Numbered from the stretch's first letter, positions 7,463 through 15,363 are shown. The stretch: DNA of 64,000 nucleotides from JBBRHQ01 sp963815645 (GCA_963815645.1 CAWFHL010000002.1:124001-188000); one strand, 5' to 3'. Numbers and translations: made by a program. The notes: generated from the letters alone by a model not told the origin.

Positions 7463-8209
7463 TTGAACTCTTATGGGGGGCTGCCCCCGGCGGTGATCCT
7501 CTGCGGGGGGCGCGGCACCCGCCTGCGTGAGAAGACCGAGACGATGCCGAAGGCGCTGGTCGAGATCGGCGGGCAGCCGATCCTCCGGCACGTGATCGAG
7601 ATCTACGCCAGCCAGGGCTTCGAGCGCTTCATCCTCTGCACGGGGTACCTGGGGGAGATGATCGAACGATTCGCCGGCGCCGAGCCATGGCCGCCGGGAG
7701 TCACGGTCGAGTGCCTCGAGACCGGGGGCGACACACCGACGGGAGGACGGGTCCTGGCCGCCGCCCAGGCTCTCGGGGGCGAGGCCTTCTGTGCCACCTA
7801 CGCGGACGGCCTCGCCGACATCGATCTCGGCGGGCTGCTCGGCTGTCACCGCTCCAACGGCGGCATCGCCACGGTCACCGTCGTCCGCCCCAACCTCCAG
7901 TGGGGGGTGGCCCAGCTCGGGCCCGATGGATTGGTCGAAGGGTTCGCGGAGAAGCCGCGCAGTGAGCATTGGATCAACGGGGGTTTCTTCTGCTTCGAGC
8001 CGGGGGTCGAGCGTTACCTGGCCCCGGACAGCGTCCTGGAGCGCCGGCCGCTGGAGCGGCTCGCCGCCGACGGCGAGCTGTGTGGATATCGCCATCGGGG
8101 ATTCTGGGAATGCCTCGACACCTACAAGGACGCGGTCATGCTCAACGACCTCTGGGCCTCCGGGGAGGCTCCATGGGGATCGGTGCAGATGCGCAGCGCT
8201 CCACGGTGA
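7463..8209 (+). CDS. rfbF: sugar-1-phosphate cytidylyltransferase-like nucleotidyltransferase
   Basis: A nucleotidyltransferase of about 248 residues with the N-terminal signature GGRGTRLREKTETMPKALV, including the REKT/MPKAL form typical of glucose-1-phosphate cytidylyltransferase (RfbF) rather than thymidylyl- or uridylyltransferases. It would make CDP-glucose from CTP and glucose 1-phosphate. The start is uncertain: TTG at 7463 gives a short leader before the core, while GTG at 7493 would begin directly at VILCGG. It is immediately followed, with a four-base overlap, by a CDP-glucose 4,6-dehydratase-like gene, which supports the substrate call. Confidence 0.78.
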   Translation: MNSYGGLPPAVILCGGRGTRLREKTETMPKALVEIGGQPILRHVIEIYASQGFERFILCTGYLGEMIERFAGAEPWPPGVTVECLETGGDTPTGGRVLAAAQALGGEAFCATYADGLADIDLGGLLGCHRSNGGIATVTVVRPNLQWGVAQLGPDGLVEGFAEKPRSEHWINGGFFCFEPGVERYLAPDSVLERRPLERLAADGELCGYRHRGFWECLDTYKDAVMLNDLWASGEAPWGSVQMRSAPR

Positions 8210-9201
8210 AGCGCTCTCTGATCACCGGCGGCCACGGCTTCGTCGGGTCGCATCTGGCCAGCGCGCTACTTCAGCGCGGGGACTCCGTCACCGTGCTCGA
8301 TCGCGGCGCCTCGCCCCTCTCCGGGCTCGCGCTTCAGGGGGTCGAGGCCGAGGTCGAGGCGATCCGCGCCGACCTGCGCGACTCGGAGGTGGTCGCAGCG
8401 GTGATCGGGGCCGGAGAGTTCGACGCGGTCTTCCACCTTGCCGCGCAAACCCTTGTCGGCACGGCGATGGCGGACCCCGCCGCGACCTTCGAAGCCAACG
8501 TCCGCGGCACCTGGACTCTGCTCGAAACCTGCCGCCATAGCGATGTCCCGGCGGTCGTCGTCGCCTCGTCGGATAAGGCCTACGGGCCGACGGATGAGCT
8601 TCCCTACCGGGAGGCGCAGGCGCTGCGTCCCGCCAGCCCGTACGAGGCGAGCAAGGCGGCGGCGGACGTGATCGCGCTCAGCTACTGGCCCGGCTTCAGT
8701 CTGCCGGTGGCGGTGACCCGCTTCGCCAACGTCTACGGGGGCGGAGACCTCAACTTCACGCGGCTGATCCCCGAGGCGGTCTGCGCGGTGCTGGATGGGC
8801 GCCGGCCGGTGATCCGCTCCGACGGCAGCCCGGAGCGCGACTTCCTCTTCGTCGACGATGCCGTCGCCGCCTACCTGGCGATCGAGCATGCCGTCGGGGC
8901 CGGCGGGCCGGCCGCCGGGGAGGCGCTCAACGCCGGCGGCGAAGAGCCCCACGCGGTGCTCGAGGTGGTGGAACTGATCGGCGAGGCGGCGGGCGGTCAG
9001 GTCGAGCCCGATGTCCGCGGCCTCGGGAATCCTCCGGGGGAGATCGATCGCCAGTACGTGGACTCGTCAAAGCTGCGGAAGCTGACCGGTTGGGCGCCTC
9101 AGGTATCCCTGCGCGATGGCCTCGCCCGAACGATCAAGTGGTACCGCGAGCATCCCGACCTACGCCCCGAGGTGAACTCGCCCGCGGGCCCGAGCGGCTG
9201 A
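8206..9201 (+). CDS. rfbG: CDP-glucose 4,6-dehydratase-like SDR
   Basis: A 331-residue extended short-chain dehydrogenase. The NAD motif GGHGFVGSHLA is at the N terminus, HLAAQTLVG follows, the catalytic YEASK is mid-protein, and TRFANVYGGGDLNFTRLIPEA matches the RfbG subgroup closely. It should convert CDP-glucose to CDP-4-keto-6-deoxyglucose. The chosen GTG start overlaps the preceding TGA (GTGA), a spacing used repeatedly in this genome; an ATG at 8173 in the same frame is an alternative. Together with the cytidylyltransferase it forms the first two steps of a CDP-deoxyhexose pathway. Confidence 0.8.
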   Translation: MKRSLITGGHGFVGSHLASALLQRGDSVTVLDRGASPLSGLALQGVEAEVEAIRADLRDSEVVAAVIGAGEFDAVFHLAAQTLVGTAMADPAATFEANVRGTWTLLETCRHSDVPAVVVASSDKAYGPTDELPYREAQALRPASPYEASKAAADVIALSYWPGFSLPVAVTRFANVYGGGDLNFTRLIPEAVCAVLDGRRPVIRSDGSPERDFLFVDDAVAAYLAIEHAVGAGGPAAGEALNAGGEEPHAVLEVVELIGEAAGGQVEPDVRGLGNPPGEIDRQYVDSSKLRKLTGWAPQVSLRDGLARTIKWYREHPDLRPEVNSPAGPSG

Positions 9202-9236
9202 GCCCGCGCACGCGGTGCCGGTGCAAGACTGACCGC

Positions 9237-9968
9237 ATGTGCGGACGCTTCACCGTCACCACAAAGGACACCAAGAAGGTCGCTGACCGCTTCCAGGTAG
9301 GCCTCGAGGAAGCGCTGGCCGGGAATGGGATGGAGTCGGCGGGCGGCCGCTTTAACGTCGCACCCACCCAGGAGATCCTCACGGTTCGCTCATCTCCGGA
9401 CCCCGAGGAGGCGGCGAAGGGCGACCGCGAGGCGTTGATGATGCGCTGGGGCTTGGTCCCGATCTGGGCCAAGGATCTCAAGGTCGGCTACCGGATGATC
9501 AACGCCAAGACCGAGCGGCTGCTCGAGAGCAAGGCCTACGCGCCGCTGATCGGCAAGTTCCGCCACCGTTGCCTAATCGTCGCCGACGGTTTCTACGAGT
9601 GGCTGAAAGCCGAGGACCCGAAGCAGCCGCGCCAGCCATGGCGCTTCACCGTCGACGAAGGCGACCCCTTCGCCTTCGCCGGGATCTGCACCCGCAAGGA
9701 GTGGGAGGGCGAGTGGCTCTACAGCTGCACGATCATCACCACGACCCCGAACCCCTTGGTCGCCAAGGTTCACGACCGGATGCCGGCGATCCTCCCCGGC
9801 CCCGAGGCCGAAGCGGCATGGCTGGACCCCGGGCTGAGCGCCGACGAGGCGGTGGCGATGTGCGGGCCGCTCGATGCGTCGCGGATGCAGAGCGCCCCGG
9901 CGAATCCAAAGCTGAACAAAGTCGGCAAGGGCATAGAGGGCCCCGAGCTGCTGCTCGCTCCGGCCTGA
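9237..9968 (+). CDS. SRAP domain protein (YedK/HMCES-like)
   Basis: A 243-residue SOS-response-associated peptidase domain protein. It begins MCGRFT, so after Met removal Cys2 is the residue that crosslinks to abasic sites in single-stranded DNA. The downstream conserved parts MRWGLVPIWA, NAKTERL, RCLIVADGFYEW and KVHDRMPAIL are all present, so the protein is complete. The start is fixed by the family need for Cys2. It converges end to end with the next minus-strand gene: their stop codons are directly adjacent. No LexA-type palindrome is seen upstream. Confidence 0.95.
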   Translation: MCGRFTVTTKDTKKVADRFQVGLEEALAGNGMESAGGRFNVAPTQEILTVRSSPDPEEAAKGDREALMMRWGLVPIWAKDLKVGYRMINAKTERLLESKAYAPLIGKFRHRCLIVADGFYEWLKAEDPKQPRQPWRFTVDEGDPFAFAGICTRKEWEGEWLYSCTIITTTPNPLVAKVHDRMPAILPGPEAEAAWLDPGLSADEAVAMCGPLDASRMQSAPANPKLNKVGKGIEGPELLLAPA

Positions 9969-10667
9969 TCAGAGCCGCCCGGCGGTGCTCGCGGTGACCG
10001 TGTGCTTGCCGTCAGCCACCCGGCAGGCGATTTTCGCCCCCGGCCGGGCGGTGGTCCTCCACATCGTCGCGAAGCCGAGCCGCACCGTGCGCCAGTGGCG
10101 GTCGACGTCGGTCAGCACCCAATTCCAGGTCTGTTCGCCCGGCCGGTACGGGGCCCAATCGACCTTGATCCCGGGCGCCGAGGTGAAGCGATGGAGCGTG
10201 TCGCTCAGGGGGACGACGACGACGTCCGTGCCCTTGGCATAGAAGCGCACGATCGAGCCTTCGGGCACGGCCTGTGCCGGGAGGTCCTCGCTCGGCAGGG
10301 GATAGGAGGCACGCTTCCCAGGCGTGCGCCCCAGCACCGAGGGGGACGGCACTGAGATCGTGCAGCTCGCGGTGGCCCGATCGTCCCGGCGGGCGGTTTC
10401 GAGTTGCAGCCCGGCATTCACCTGGTAGAGCTTGTAGCCACTGGCATTGACGCGGGTCGTGTCGATCTCCCCGTCGACGACCTTCGCCGACACGCCTCCG
10501 ACGGAGGAGGCGGCCGAGTCGGGGATCCGCGCCGAGTCGTCCCACTCGAGATGGATTCCCCCGGCATACTCGTCGACGCTGAGCAGCGCCGCGGCCCCGC
10601 TGAGCAGGACCCCGGCGACGACGATCGCAATCGCGCCCAGCGGGATGTCGAGGTCGAGGCGGCGCAC
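9969..10667 (-). CDS. membrane-anchored hypothetical protein
   Basis: A 232-residue protein that I do not recognise. It has one N-terminal hydrophobic segment (LGAIAIVVAGVLLSGAAALL), then a long mainly polar domain with a single internal Cys-containing ATASCTISV and a C-terminal part rich in Trp and Arg (NWVLTDVDRHWRTVRLGF). It looks like a type II membrane or secreted protein with a periplasmic-side beta-rich domain. The GTG start at 10667 is chosen because a TAACGT -10 box ends eight bases upstream, as in many predicted leaderless genes here. The frame stays open further upstream but that part has shadow-like composition. Confidence 0.6.
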   Translation of the reverse strand: MRRLDLDIPLGAIAIVVAGVLLSGAAALLSVDEYAGGIHLEWDDSARIPDSAASSVGGVSAKVVDGEIDTTRVNASGYKLYQVNAGLQLETARRDDRATASCTISVPSPSVLGRTPGKRASYPLPSEDLPAQAVPEGSIVRFYAKGTDVVVVPLSDTLHRFTSAPGIKVDWAPYRPGEQTWNWVLTDVDRHWRTVRLGFATMWRTTARPGAKIACRVADGKHTVTASTAGRL

Positions 10668-10807
10668 CGGCGGGCACGTTAACCACCCCGAATCGCGTGC
10701 GGCCCCGTCGCCAAGCGATCGAGGCCGCAGCACGCTCCACCGGGCGATTCTTCGCCCGGTGGGTGAGCTTCCCGATGTAGGGCCTCCCAAACTCGGCGAA
10801 TTGGCCG

Positions 10808-10836
10808 TTTGCGGAGGGCGGGATCGGTAATACAAT
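10808..10836 (+). promoter_or_regulatory. promoter for the zinc-ribbon gene
   Basis: TTTGCG at 10808-10813 and TACAAT at 10831-10836 are spaced 17 bases apart. The start codon lies 78 bases downstream, so this transcript has a real leader, unlike many neighbours. Confidence 0.45.
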
Positions 10837-10914
10837 TCGCTCAGATCCCACGGATGCTTCGTTGAGATGATTGCATCGCCGCGAGAGCCATCGGGTGGGG
10901 GAAGGAGAGGAAGG

Positions 10915-11148
10915 ATGTATCGATGCAGCCGCTGCGGCGCCGGTTTCAACCCGCGGACCCCGCTGGAGATGGACCTCTGCCCACGCTGCCTGGCCAAGCA
11001 CCGGATCGCCTCCCCTCTGGCGCCTGAGACGGCGAAGCGGGCGAGCGGCGGCGACCCAGCCGACGGCCGCCGGACCAACCGGGCGGCCTCGGCGCGCCGC
11101 CGCCTCGAGGAGCGCCGCCTGCAGGACGGTCCGGGCGGGGGACCGTAG
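10915..11148 (+). CDS. small zinc-ribbon protein
   Basis: A 77-residue protein starting MYRCSRCGAGF and continuing to DLCPRCLAK: two CxxC pairs forming a zinc ribbon, followed by a basic, Arg-rich tail. The ATG at 10915 is preferred over the upstream in-frame ATG at 10867 because a strong purine-rich site (GGAGAGGAAGG) sits directly before it and the conserved part starts there. Such proteins usually bind nucleic acid or a partner protein, but no function can be assigned. The small size and the good ribosome-binding site support a real gene. Confidence 0.65.
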   Translation: MYRCSRCGAGFNPRTPLEMDLCPRCLAKHRIASPLAPETAKRASGGDPADGRRTNRAASARRRLEERRLQDGPGGGP

Positions 11149-11169
11149 GGCGGGAGCAGGTCCGCCCGC

Positions 11170-11565
11170 CTACCCGGCCGCTGCCAGCGCCTCCTGCTTG
11201 GAGCGAAAACCGAGGGTCGCCCGCAAGATCGTCCCCCGCTCGAACTCGTAGAGGTCGAACTGGTGGCTGTCCACCGTGATCCCGCTCGCCTCACCGTGGC
11301 CGCGCCAGTGGGCGTCGACGACAAGGGCATCGCCCGCCTCGATCCACTCCGCTACCTCGACTTGGAGCTGATCGAACACCGAGGTCCAAAGAAACAGGAC
11401 CTCGCGGATCCGGTCGGTCCCGTGCACGATTGCATCCTGCCCGGGGGCGTTGAGCAGATCGCGGAGCTCCGCTTCGGGGGAGAAGAAGGCGAGGCCCGCC
11501 TCGACATCGCCACGGTTGAACGCATCGTTCAACCGCTTACCGATCTCGACGTTGCGGCGGGACAT
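11170..11565 (-). CDS. SnoaL-like/NTF2-fold protein
   Basis: A 131-residue protein of the SnoaL/NTF2-like fold: the opening NVEIGKRLNDAFNRGDVEAGLAFFSPEAEL is the usual first helix plus strand, followed by GTDRIREVLF and a C-terminal strand with FERGTILRATLGF. These small alpha+beta barrels range from hydrolases and isomerases to binding proteins, so no reaction can be named. The ATG at 11565 fits the family N terminus. Related folds occur at 15401-15784 and 22083-22550, so the genome uses this fold often. Confidence 0.75.
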   Translation of the reverse strand: MSRRNVEIGKRLNDAFNRGDVEAGLAFFSPEAELRDLLNAPGQDAIVHGTDRIREVLFLWTSVFDQLQVEVAEWIEAGDALVVDAHWRGHGEASGITVDSHQFDLYEFERGTILRATLGFRSKQEALAAAG

Positions 11566-11689
11566 TCCCGCCAAGTATGGCCCCGGCCCGCGCGAGCATG
11601 GCCCGGTCCACGCAAGCGCTGGCCATGCGATCGCGTTGATCGGGGGAACGTCCCAGCCGGAACCCTTCAATCGGCAGGGACGAATCGGC

Positions 11690-11719
11690 GGGAAGCCCCT
11701 TCCATCGGAGGGGCTTCCC
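11690..11719. terminator. perfect 11-bp hairpin
   Basis: GGGAAGCCCCT (11690-11700) is exactly complementary to AGGGGCTTCCC (11709-11719), with an eight-base loop. There is no T tract on either side. It lies 37 bases beyond the stop of the minus-strand gene at 11756-12016 and is probably its terminator or 3' stabiliser. Confidence 0.5.
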
Positions 11720-11755
11720 GTGCTGCTGAGGGAGGAGCCCCGAGGCGTCGCCGGC

Positions 11756-12016
11756 CTAGGTCGCTCCCTGCCTGGCCCGCAGATCGACGCTGACCGCGTA
11801 GTTGCTGCTCGGTCCGAGATAGTTCCAGAGCAACTCCTCGGCGGCGTCGACGTCGAGCGCGCTCGCCACGACCACGATCCGCTCCCCGTCCGCTCCGGAC
11901 CCCGGGTAGTAGGTACTGATATGCGGGCCGAGCACCCTGATCGTCTCGGAGCGCTCCATCTCTGCCAGCGCCGAGCCCATGCCGCGGCCCTCGATCACGA
12001 ATGTGAAGTCGCTCAC
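11756..12016 (-). CDS. small conserved-looking hypothetical protein
   Basis: An 86-residue protein starting MSDFTFVIEGRGMGSALAEM, with a regular alpha/beta-looking pattern (RIVVVASALDVDAAEELLWNYL). I do not recognise a family. It is preferred over the other frames here because its composition is protein-like and because a TAGGTT -10 box lies eight bases before its GTG, the spacing seen for other predicted leaderless genes in this window. It is divergent from the decayed GH114-like gene at 12101. No partner or function can be inferred. Confidence 0.5.
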   Translation of the reverse strand: MSDFTFVIEGRGMGSALAEMERSETIRVLGPHISTYYPGSGADGERIVVVASALDVDAAEELLWNYLGPSSNYAVSVDLRARQGAT

Positions 12017-12100
12017 CGCGGGGAAACCTACCCGGCGCCAAGCGGGACAAAAGCTTCTCCGTCCATCTTTGGTACTCGGTGCGCACCTATGGTGTGATCG

Positions 12101-12473
12101 GTGAAATCGGGGAGACGACCGGATGTTCAGAGGCTGGTCGGCGGAAGGTGCCGCCTGCAGGGCGGATCGGCGCTGGCGGCGATGCTGGCCGCCCTGGCCC
12201 TGCGCGGGACGGGTAGTGTGGACGCCCGCTCCCGGGCGCCTTCATTCGCGAGGGAAGACCGCGATCTGTTATCTCGACTCAGGGGCCTGGGAGAGCTACC
12301 GCCCCGATGCGAAGCTCTTCCCTGATTCGGTGATCGCCCGCTCGACGAGGGCATTCGACTGGTCGCTGAACGAGGAGTGCTCCGGGCGCGTCTGCCCGGG
12401 CGCCGAGGGGCCGGGCTTCTCCACGCTTGTGAAGAGAAAGGTGCCCGACGCCAGCTTCGTAACCTGCTCGTAG
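12101..12473 (+). pseudogene. decayed GH114-type glycosidase (endo-alpha-1,4-polygalactosaminidase-like)
   Basis: Two frames together look like a broken secreted enzyme. From a GTG at 12101, seven bases after a TATGGT box, one frame gives a signal-peptide-like start (SALAAMLAALALRGTGSVDA). After about 12250 a different frame reads KTAICYLDSGAWESYRPDAK, which matches the GH114 family core in which ICYxxxGxWExxRPDA is conserved. The part normally between these pieces (about 50 residues) and everything after about residue 50 of the domain is missing. A frameshift plus deletions is the simplest explanation. The family call rests on this one motif. Confidence 0.55.
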
Positions 12474-12563
12474 ACCTAGTCCGAATTCGGCCCCCCGCCA
12501 CGCCTGAGAGCCACCCGCGGGCCACGGGTAGAGCGGCGAAAACCGGGGTAACATCATCCGAGG

Positions 12564-13712
12564 ATGTCCCTGGCAGGCGGGAAAGGCGTGCGGCGGCACG
12601 GCTCGGCGCGTACGTCGCCGGCCTTTGTCGTGGTGCTCTGCGCGCTGCTCCTGAGCGCGTTCCTCATAGTGCTGACGCCGGGAGCGGGGGCGACCCTCTC
12701 GAAGCGAGAGCTCGTGAAGCTGCGCAAGAAGCTTCCTCCCAATTTCTTCGGAATCAGTCCCAACGAGGGTCTGCCGAGCGCAACCCAGTTCGCGCGGATG
12801 CGTCGCGGCGGGATCCGCACCTACCGGGTGCCGCTGGGGTGGAGTACGGCCTACCCCAATCCATCGAGCTTCAACTGGCAGCCCTTCGACCGCCAGGTCG
12901 AGGGAGCCGCCGCGGCCGGCCTCACCGTCCTGCCGGTCCTCTACTCGATGCCTCGCTGGCTCGGGCCGAGCCCGCTGACGCTGCCGGTCAATACCCCGCT
13001 GGAACGCGGCATCTGGGAAATCTTCCTCCAGCACGCCGTAAAGCGGTACGGGCCCCACGGCGAGTTCTGGGCGACCCATCGCAGCCTGCCGTACGTACCG
13101 ATCCATGCGTGGCAGATCTGGAACGAGGAGAACGGCGTCTGGTACACGCAGCCCGTATCGGTGGCGAACTACGCGAAGCTGCTGAAGATCTCGAGCAGGG
13201 CCCTGAGGGCGGCCGACCCGAAGGCGAAGGTCGTCATCGGCGGCCTCTACGGGCATCCCGACCCGACCGGCGGCGCGCTCTCGGCGAGCGACTTCCTCGC
13301 CCAGCTTTACCAGGTGAGGGGGATCAAGTCCGCCTTCGACGTGGTCGGCCTCCATCCCTATGCGTGGGACACGCCCGCGATGCGATCGCAGATCATCGAG
13401 ATCCGCTCGCTGATGCGACGCGAGGGCGACGCCCGGACCCCGCTCTGGCTCGACGAGTTCGGCTGGGGATCGGGGAATCGCTACAGCTTCGACAAGGGAC
13501 TGGAGGGGCAGAAGGACGAGTTGATCAGCGCCTACGAGATGCTGATCACGCATCAGCGCGCATGGCGGATCGGTCGCACCTACTGGTTCTCCTGGGAGGA
13601 CGACCCACCGCCGACTTGCTACTACTGCTCGACCTCGGGACTGTTCACCGTCAACCTGACGCCGAAGCCGGCCTGGTACGGGTACGTCGAGATGAGCGGC
13701 GGCCAGCCTTAG
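12564..13712 (+). CDS. secreted glycoside hydrolase, clan GH-A (GH39/GH5-like)
   Basis: A 382-residue exported protein. Residues 18-43 form a hydrophobic signal or anchor (FVVVLCALLLSAFLIVLTPG). The catalytic barrel follows: the acid/base glutamate is E188 in QIWNEENG, the nucleophile E298 is in LWLDEFGWG, and VVGLHPYAW is a typical strand 6. This pattern is clan GH-A, closest by eye to GH39-type xylosidases and PslG-like enzymes. The substrate is unknown; a polysaccharide outside the cell is likely. A TAACAT box ends nine bases before the ATG. The neighbour upstream is a decayed glycosidase, so this may be a carbohydrate-active locus. Confidence 0.75.
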   Translation: MSLAGGKGVRRHGSARTSPAFVVVLCALLLSAFLIVLTPGAGATLSKRELVKLRKKLPPNFFGISPNEGLPSATQFARMRRGGIRTYRVPLGWSTAYPNPSSFNWQPFDRQVEGAAAAGLTVLPVLYSMPRWLGPSPLTLPVNTPLERGIWEIFLQHAVKRYGPHGEFWATHRSLPYVPIHAWQIWNEENGVWYTQPVSVANYAKLLKISSRALRAADPKAKVVIGGLYGHPDPTGGALSASDFLAQLYQVRGIKSAFDVVGLHPYAWDTPAMRSQIIEIRSLMRREGDARTPLWLDEFGWGSGNRYSFDKGLEGQKDELISAYEMLITHQRAWRIGRTYWFSWEDDPPPTCYYCSTSGLFTVNLTPKPAWYGYVEMSGGQP

Positions 13713-13736
13713 CTTAGGCTCGGAGGGCGGCGGTAT

Positions 13737-14386
13737 CTAGGTCCCGGCGCAGATCGCCACGACCTTGAAGTCGCGGGTCCTCTTGCCCCGGTTGTAGACG
13801 TTGCCGTCCCAGTAGACGGCCGGGTCGCCGTCCATGCTGGTTTCGGTCGTCCCGCTCGGGCCCTGGGGCCCGTTGGCCAGCATCTCGAGGTCTGCCGAGG
13901 GCAAGCCGATCAGGTCGATCCCGCCCCCAACTGCACGCTTGCCCGCGGGGCAGGCGGCGACCGCCTCGGTCGCACTGTTGGGATCGACATCGACCCGATC
14001 CGAGACGATTCTCCCGCCGCCCGCCCGCAGCTGACGAGAGCCTTGAAGGTGCGAGTCACGCTGTAGCCGTTGTAGACGGCGACATGCCAGCGCCGCGCAA
14101 CCGAACCGGTCTTCACCGCGGCCGCGCCGCTACCGCCGGTGAACGGACCCGAGGAGGTCTCGAAGACACCGTCGGTGGGATCGTCGGTGACCCCGAGGCC
14201 GCCACCGAGGGCGCTCTCGTGGCGCGGGCAGCTAGACGGTGGCTCCGGCGACCTTGGAGGGACCGACCTTGAACTTCACCACCCGCAAACGGCCTTGCTC
14301 GAGCGGGAGCAGATCGCGAACGCCTTGAAGGAGACCTCGCTGCCCGAGCCGCTGTAGGCTGCCGCACTGAGCCTCCGCCGCCGCAT
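13737..14386 (-). pseudogene. repeat-containing secreted protein with three frameshifts
   Basis: Reading the minus strand in successive frames reveals a coherent protein built of repeats that end FKxxxxC: SEVSFKAFAIC, VTRTFKALVSC and TRDFKVVAIC, with intervening CPAGKRAVGGG and CPRHESALGGG motifs. The frame breaks near 14285-14300, near 14225-14235 (a TAG interrupts) and near 14011-14030, and the final frame stops at 13737 after AICAGT. Repeats of this CPxGxxAxGGG type are common in secreted proteins of soil actinobacteria. No single frame spans it, so it is called a pseudogene; sequencing error is less likely given three breaks. Confidence 0.6.
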
Positions 14387-14459
14387 CATCCTCCGCCGGG
14401 CGTGATCGTACCGCCCATCTCTGAACGCCGATACCAAGTCGCTGCGGCATCACCGGCGC

Positions 14460-14777
14460 CTACCCCGCCAGCGCCTCGAGCATGTCAAATACCATGCCGT
14501 CGCCGGGTTCCTCGGCAAGTCTCGCCAACGCCCCGGCCGCAAGCTGCAGCTCGGCCAGCGTGGCCCCGCCCTCGGCGGCCAGCCGCTCGAGCCACCTCGC
14601 CGCAGCCTTGGGGAACCGCTCGTCTCCCGTCTCCGCAAGCAGTCTCAGCAGCGAGAGCGCATCGGCCAGGGTGACGTGGCCGAGCTCGGCCGCTGCAGCC
14701 ATCGCGATCGTCGCGTTCCCGGTCGCCAAAGCCCGGCGGAAGCGGGCGGTGGGAGACCCTTGAGAGGTCACGAACAT
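14460..14777 (-). CDS. hypothetical helical protein with LexA-type box at its start
   Basis: A 105-residue all-helical protein (SPTARFRRALATGNATIAMAAAAEL, then ADALSLLRLLAETGDERF). I recall similar small helical proteins with an FRRAL...A.ELxxLxLxDAL pattern in related actinobacteria, but no function. The ATG at 14777 lies inside a perfect LexA-type palindrome; an in-frame GTG two codons later is another possible start. A TTGACG -35-like hexamer sits upstream on the minus strand at 14796-14791, placing the palindrome within the promoter. The gene may therefore be damage-inducible. Confidence 0.55.
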   Translation of the reverse strand: MFVTSQGSPTARFRRALATGNATIAMAAAAELGHVTLADALSLLRLLAETGDERFPKAAARWLERLAAEGGATLAELQLAAGALARLAEEPGDGMVFDMLEALAG

Positions 14778-14784
14778 ATGTTCG
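14771..14784. promoter_or_regulatory. LexA (SOS) box
   Basis: CGAACATATGTTCG is a perfect 14-base palindrome and matches the Gram-positive/actinobacterial LexA operator consensus CGAACRNRYGTTYG at every position. It overlaps the start of the minus-strand helical gene and lies 69 bases upstream of the plus-strand small membrane protein gene, so it could control either or both. LexA itself is not in the window. Confidence 0.7.
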
Positions 14785-14853
14785 CAGGGGCGTCAATCGA
14801 GAGGGTTTCGGGCGCGTCACACGTGACCTCGTAGGTGCTCGCCATCAGGCACC

Positions 14854-15105
14854 ATGATGGTCACGATTGCGTTGCTCTCCCCAGACGAGATCCACGATTC
14901 CGCTCTCCAAATCACCTTCGCCTTTGCGGTTGTGGTGATCCTGGTGATCGTCCTGACACTCACGGTCCGCAATCGACTCAGGCGCCGTGAACGGGAGCGG
15001 GAAGGTCAACACCCGCAGGGACCCTGGTGGCGAGGTCCGAACGCCCCCTCGGGAGACGACCCGGTGATCCCACGCCATGGCGATCAGTCGGGCGGCGGTG
15101 GCTAG
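14854..15105 (+). CDS. small single-pass membrane protein
   Basis: An 83-residue protein with one clear transmembrane helix at about residues 19-38 (ITFAFAVVVILVIVLTLTV), then a strongly basic segment (RNRLRRREREREG) and a Pro/Gly-rich tail. The positive-inside rule puts the C terminus in the cytoplasm. No family is recognised. It begins 69 bases after a consensus LexA box; in several bacteria SOS-induced division inhibitors are small one-helix membrane proteins, so such a role is possible but unproven. Two adjacent ATG codons (14854 and 14857) could each serve as the start. Confidence 0.5.
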   Translation: MMVTIALLSPDEIHDSALQITFAFAVVVILVIVLTLTVRNRLRRREREREGQHPQGPWWRGPNAPSGDDPVIPRHGDQSGGGG

Positions 15106-15289
15106 GCCCGGGTCGTCATCGACGACAGCTTGCATTCAATCCCCAAATTGATCGGCTCTTCTCTCAGCCGTCGAGGTGTCGGTCGCCAGTGGCTGGCCGA
15201 CTTTGACCGCGGACCGACCGAGAGCGCCGCCGAGCGGTCTGGGTGCGTCTGACTCATGCTTCGGCGTTCCCTTCGGCTCTCTGAGCCGA

Positions 15290-15363
15290 CGCGCCCGACA
15301 GGATTCGAACCTGTGACCTCGTGCTCCGGAGGCACGCGCTCTATCCAGCTGAGCTACGGGCGC
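15290..15363 (-). tRNA. tRNA-Arg (anticodon CCG)
   Basis: Complete cloverleaf on the minus strand. The acceptor stem is GCGCCCG/CGGGCGC with a G discriminator, the D-arm GCTC/GAGC, the anticodon stem CGTGC/GCACG with loop CTCCGGA (anticodon CCG, reading CGG), and the T-arm ACAGG/CCTGT with TTCGAAT. The CCA end is not encoded. A TAGACT -10 box lies ten bases upstream. It is divergent from the SnoaL-like gene and two genes from rnz, the tRNA 3'-processing enzyme. Confidence 0.97.

Noticed and set aside
10668..11330. N-terminal extension of the 9969-10667 gene
   Set aside because: The frame is open to 11330, but it covers the zinc-ribbon gene and its promoter, is Arg/Pro/Ser-rich, and a -10 box supports the GTG at 10667.
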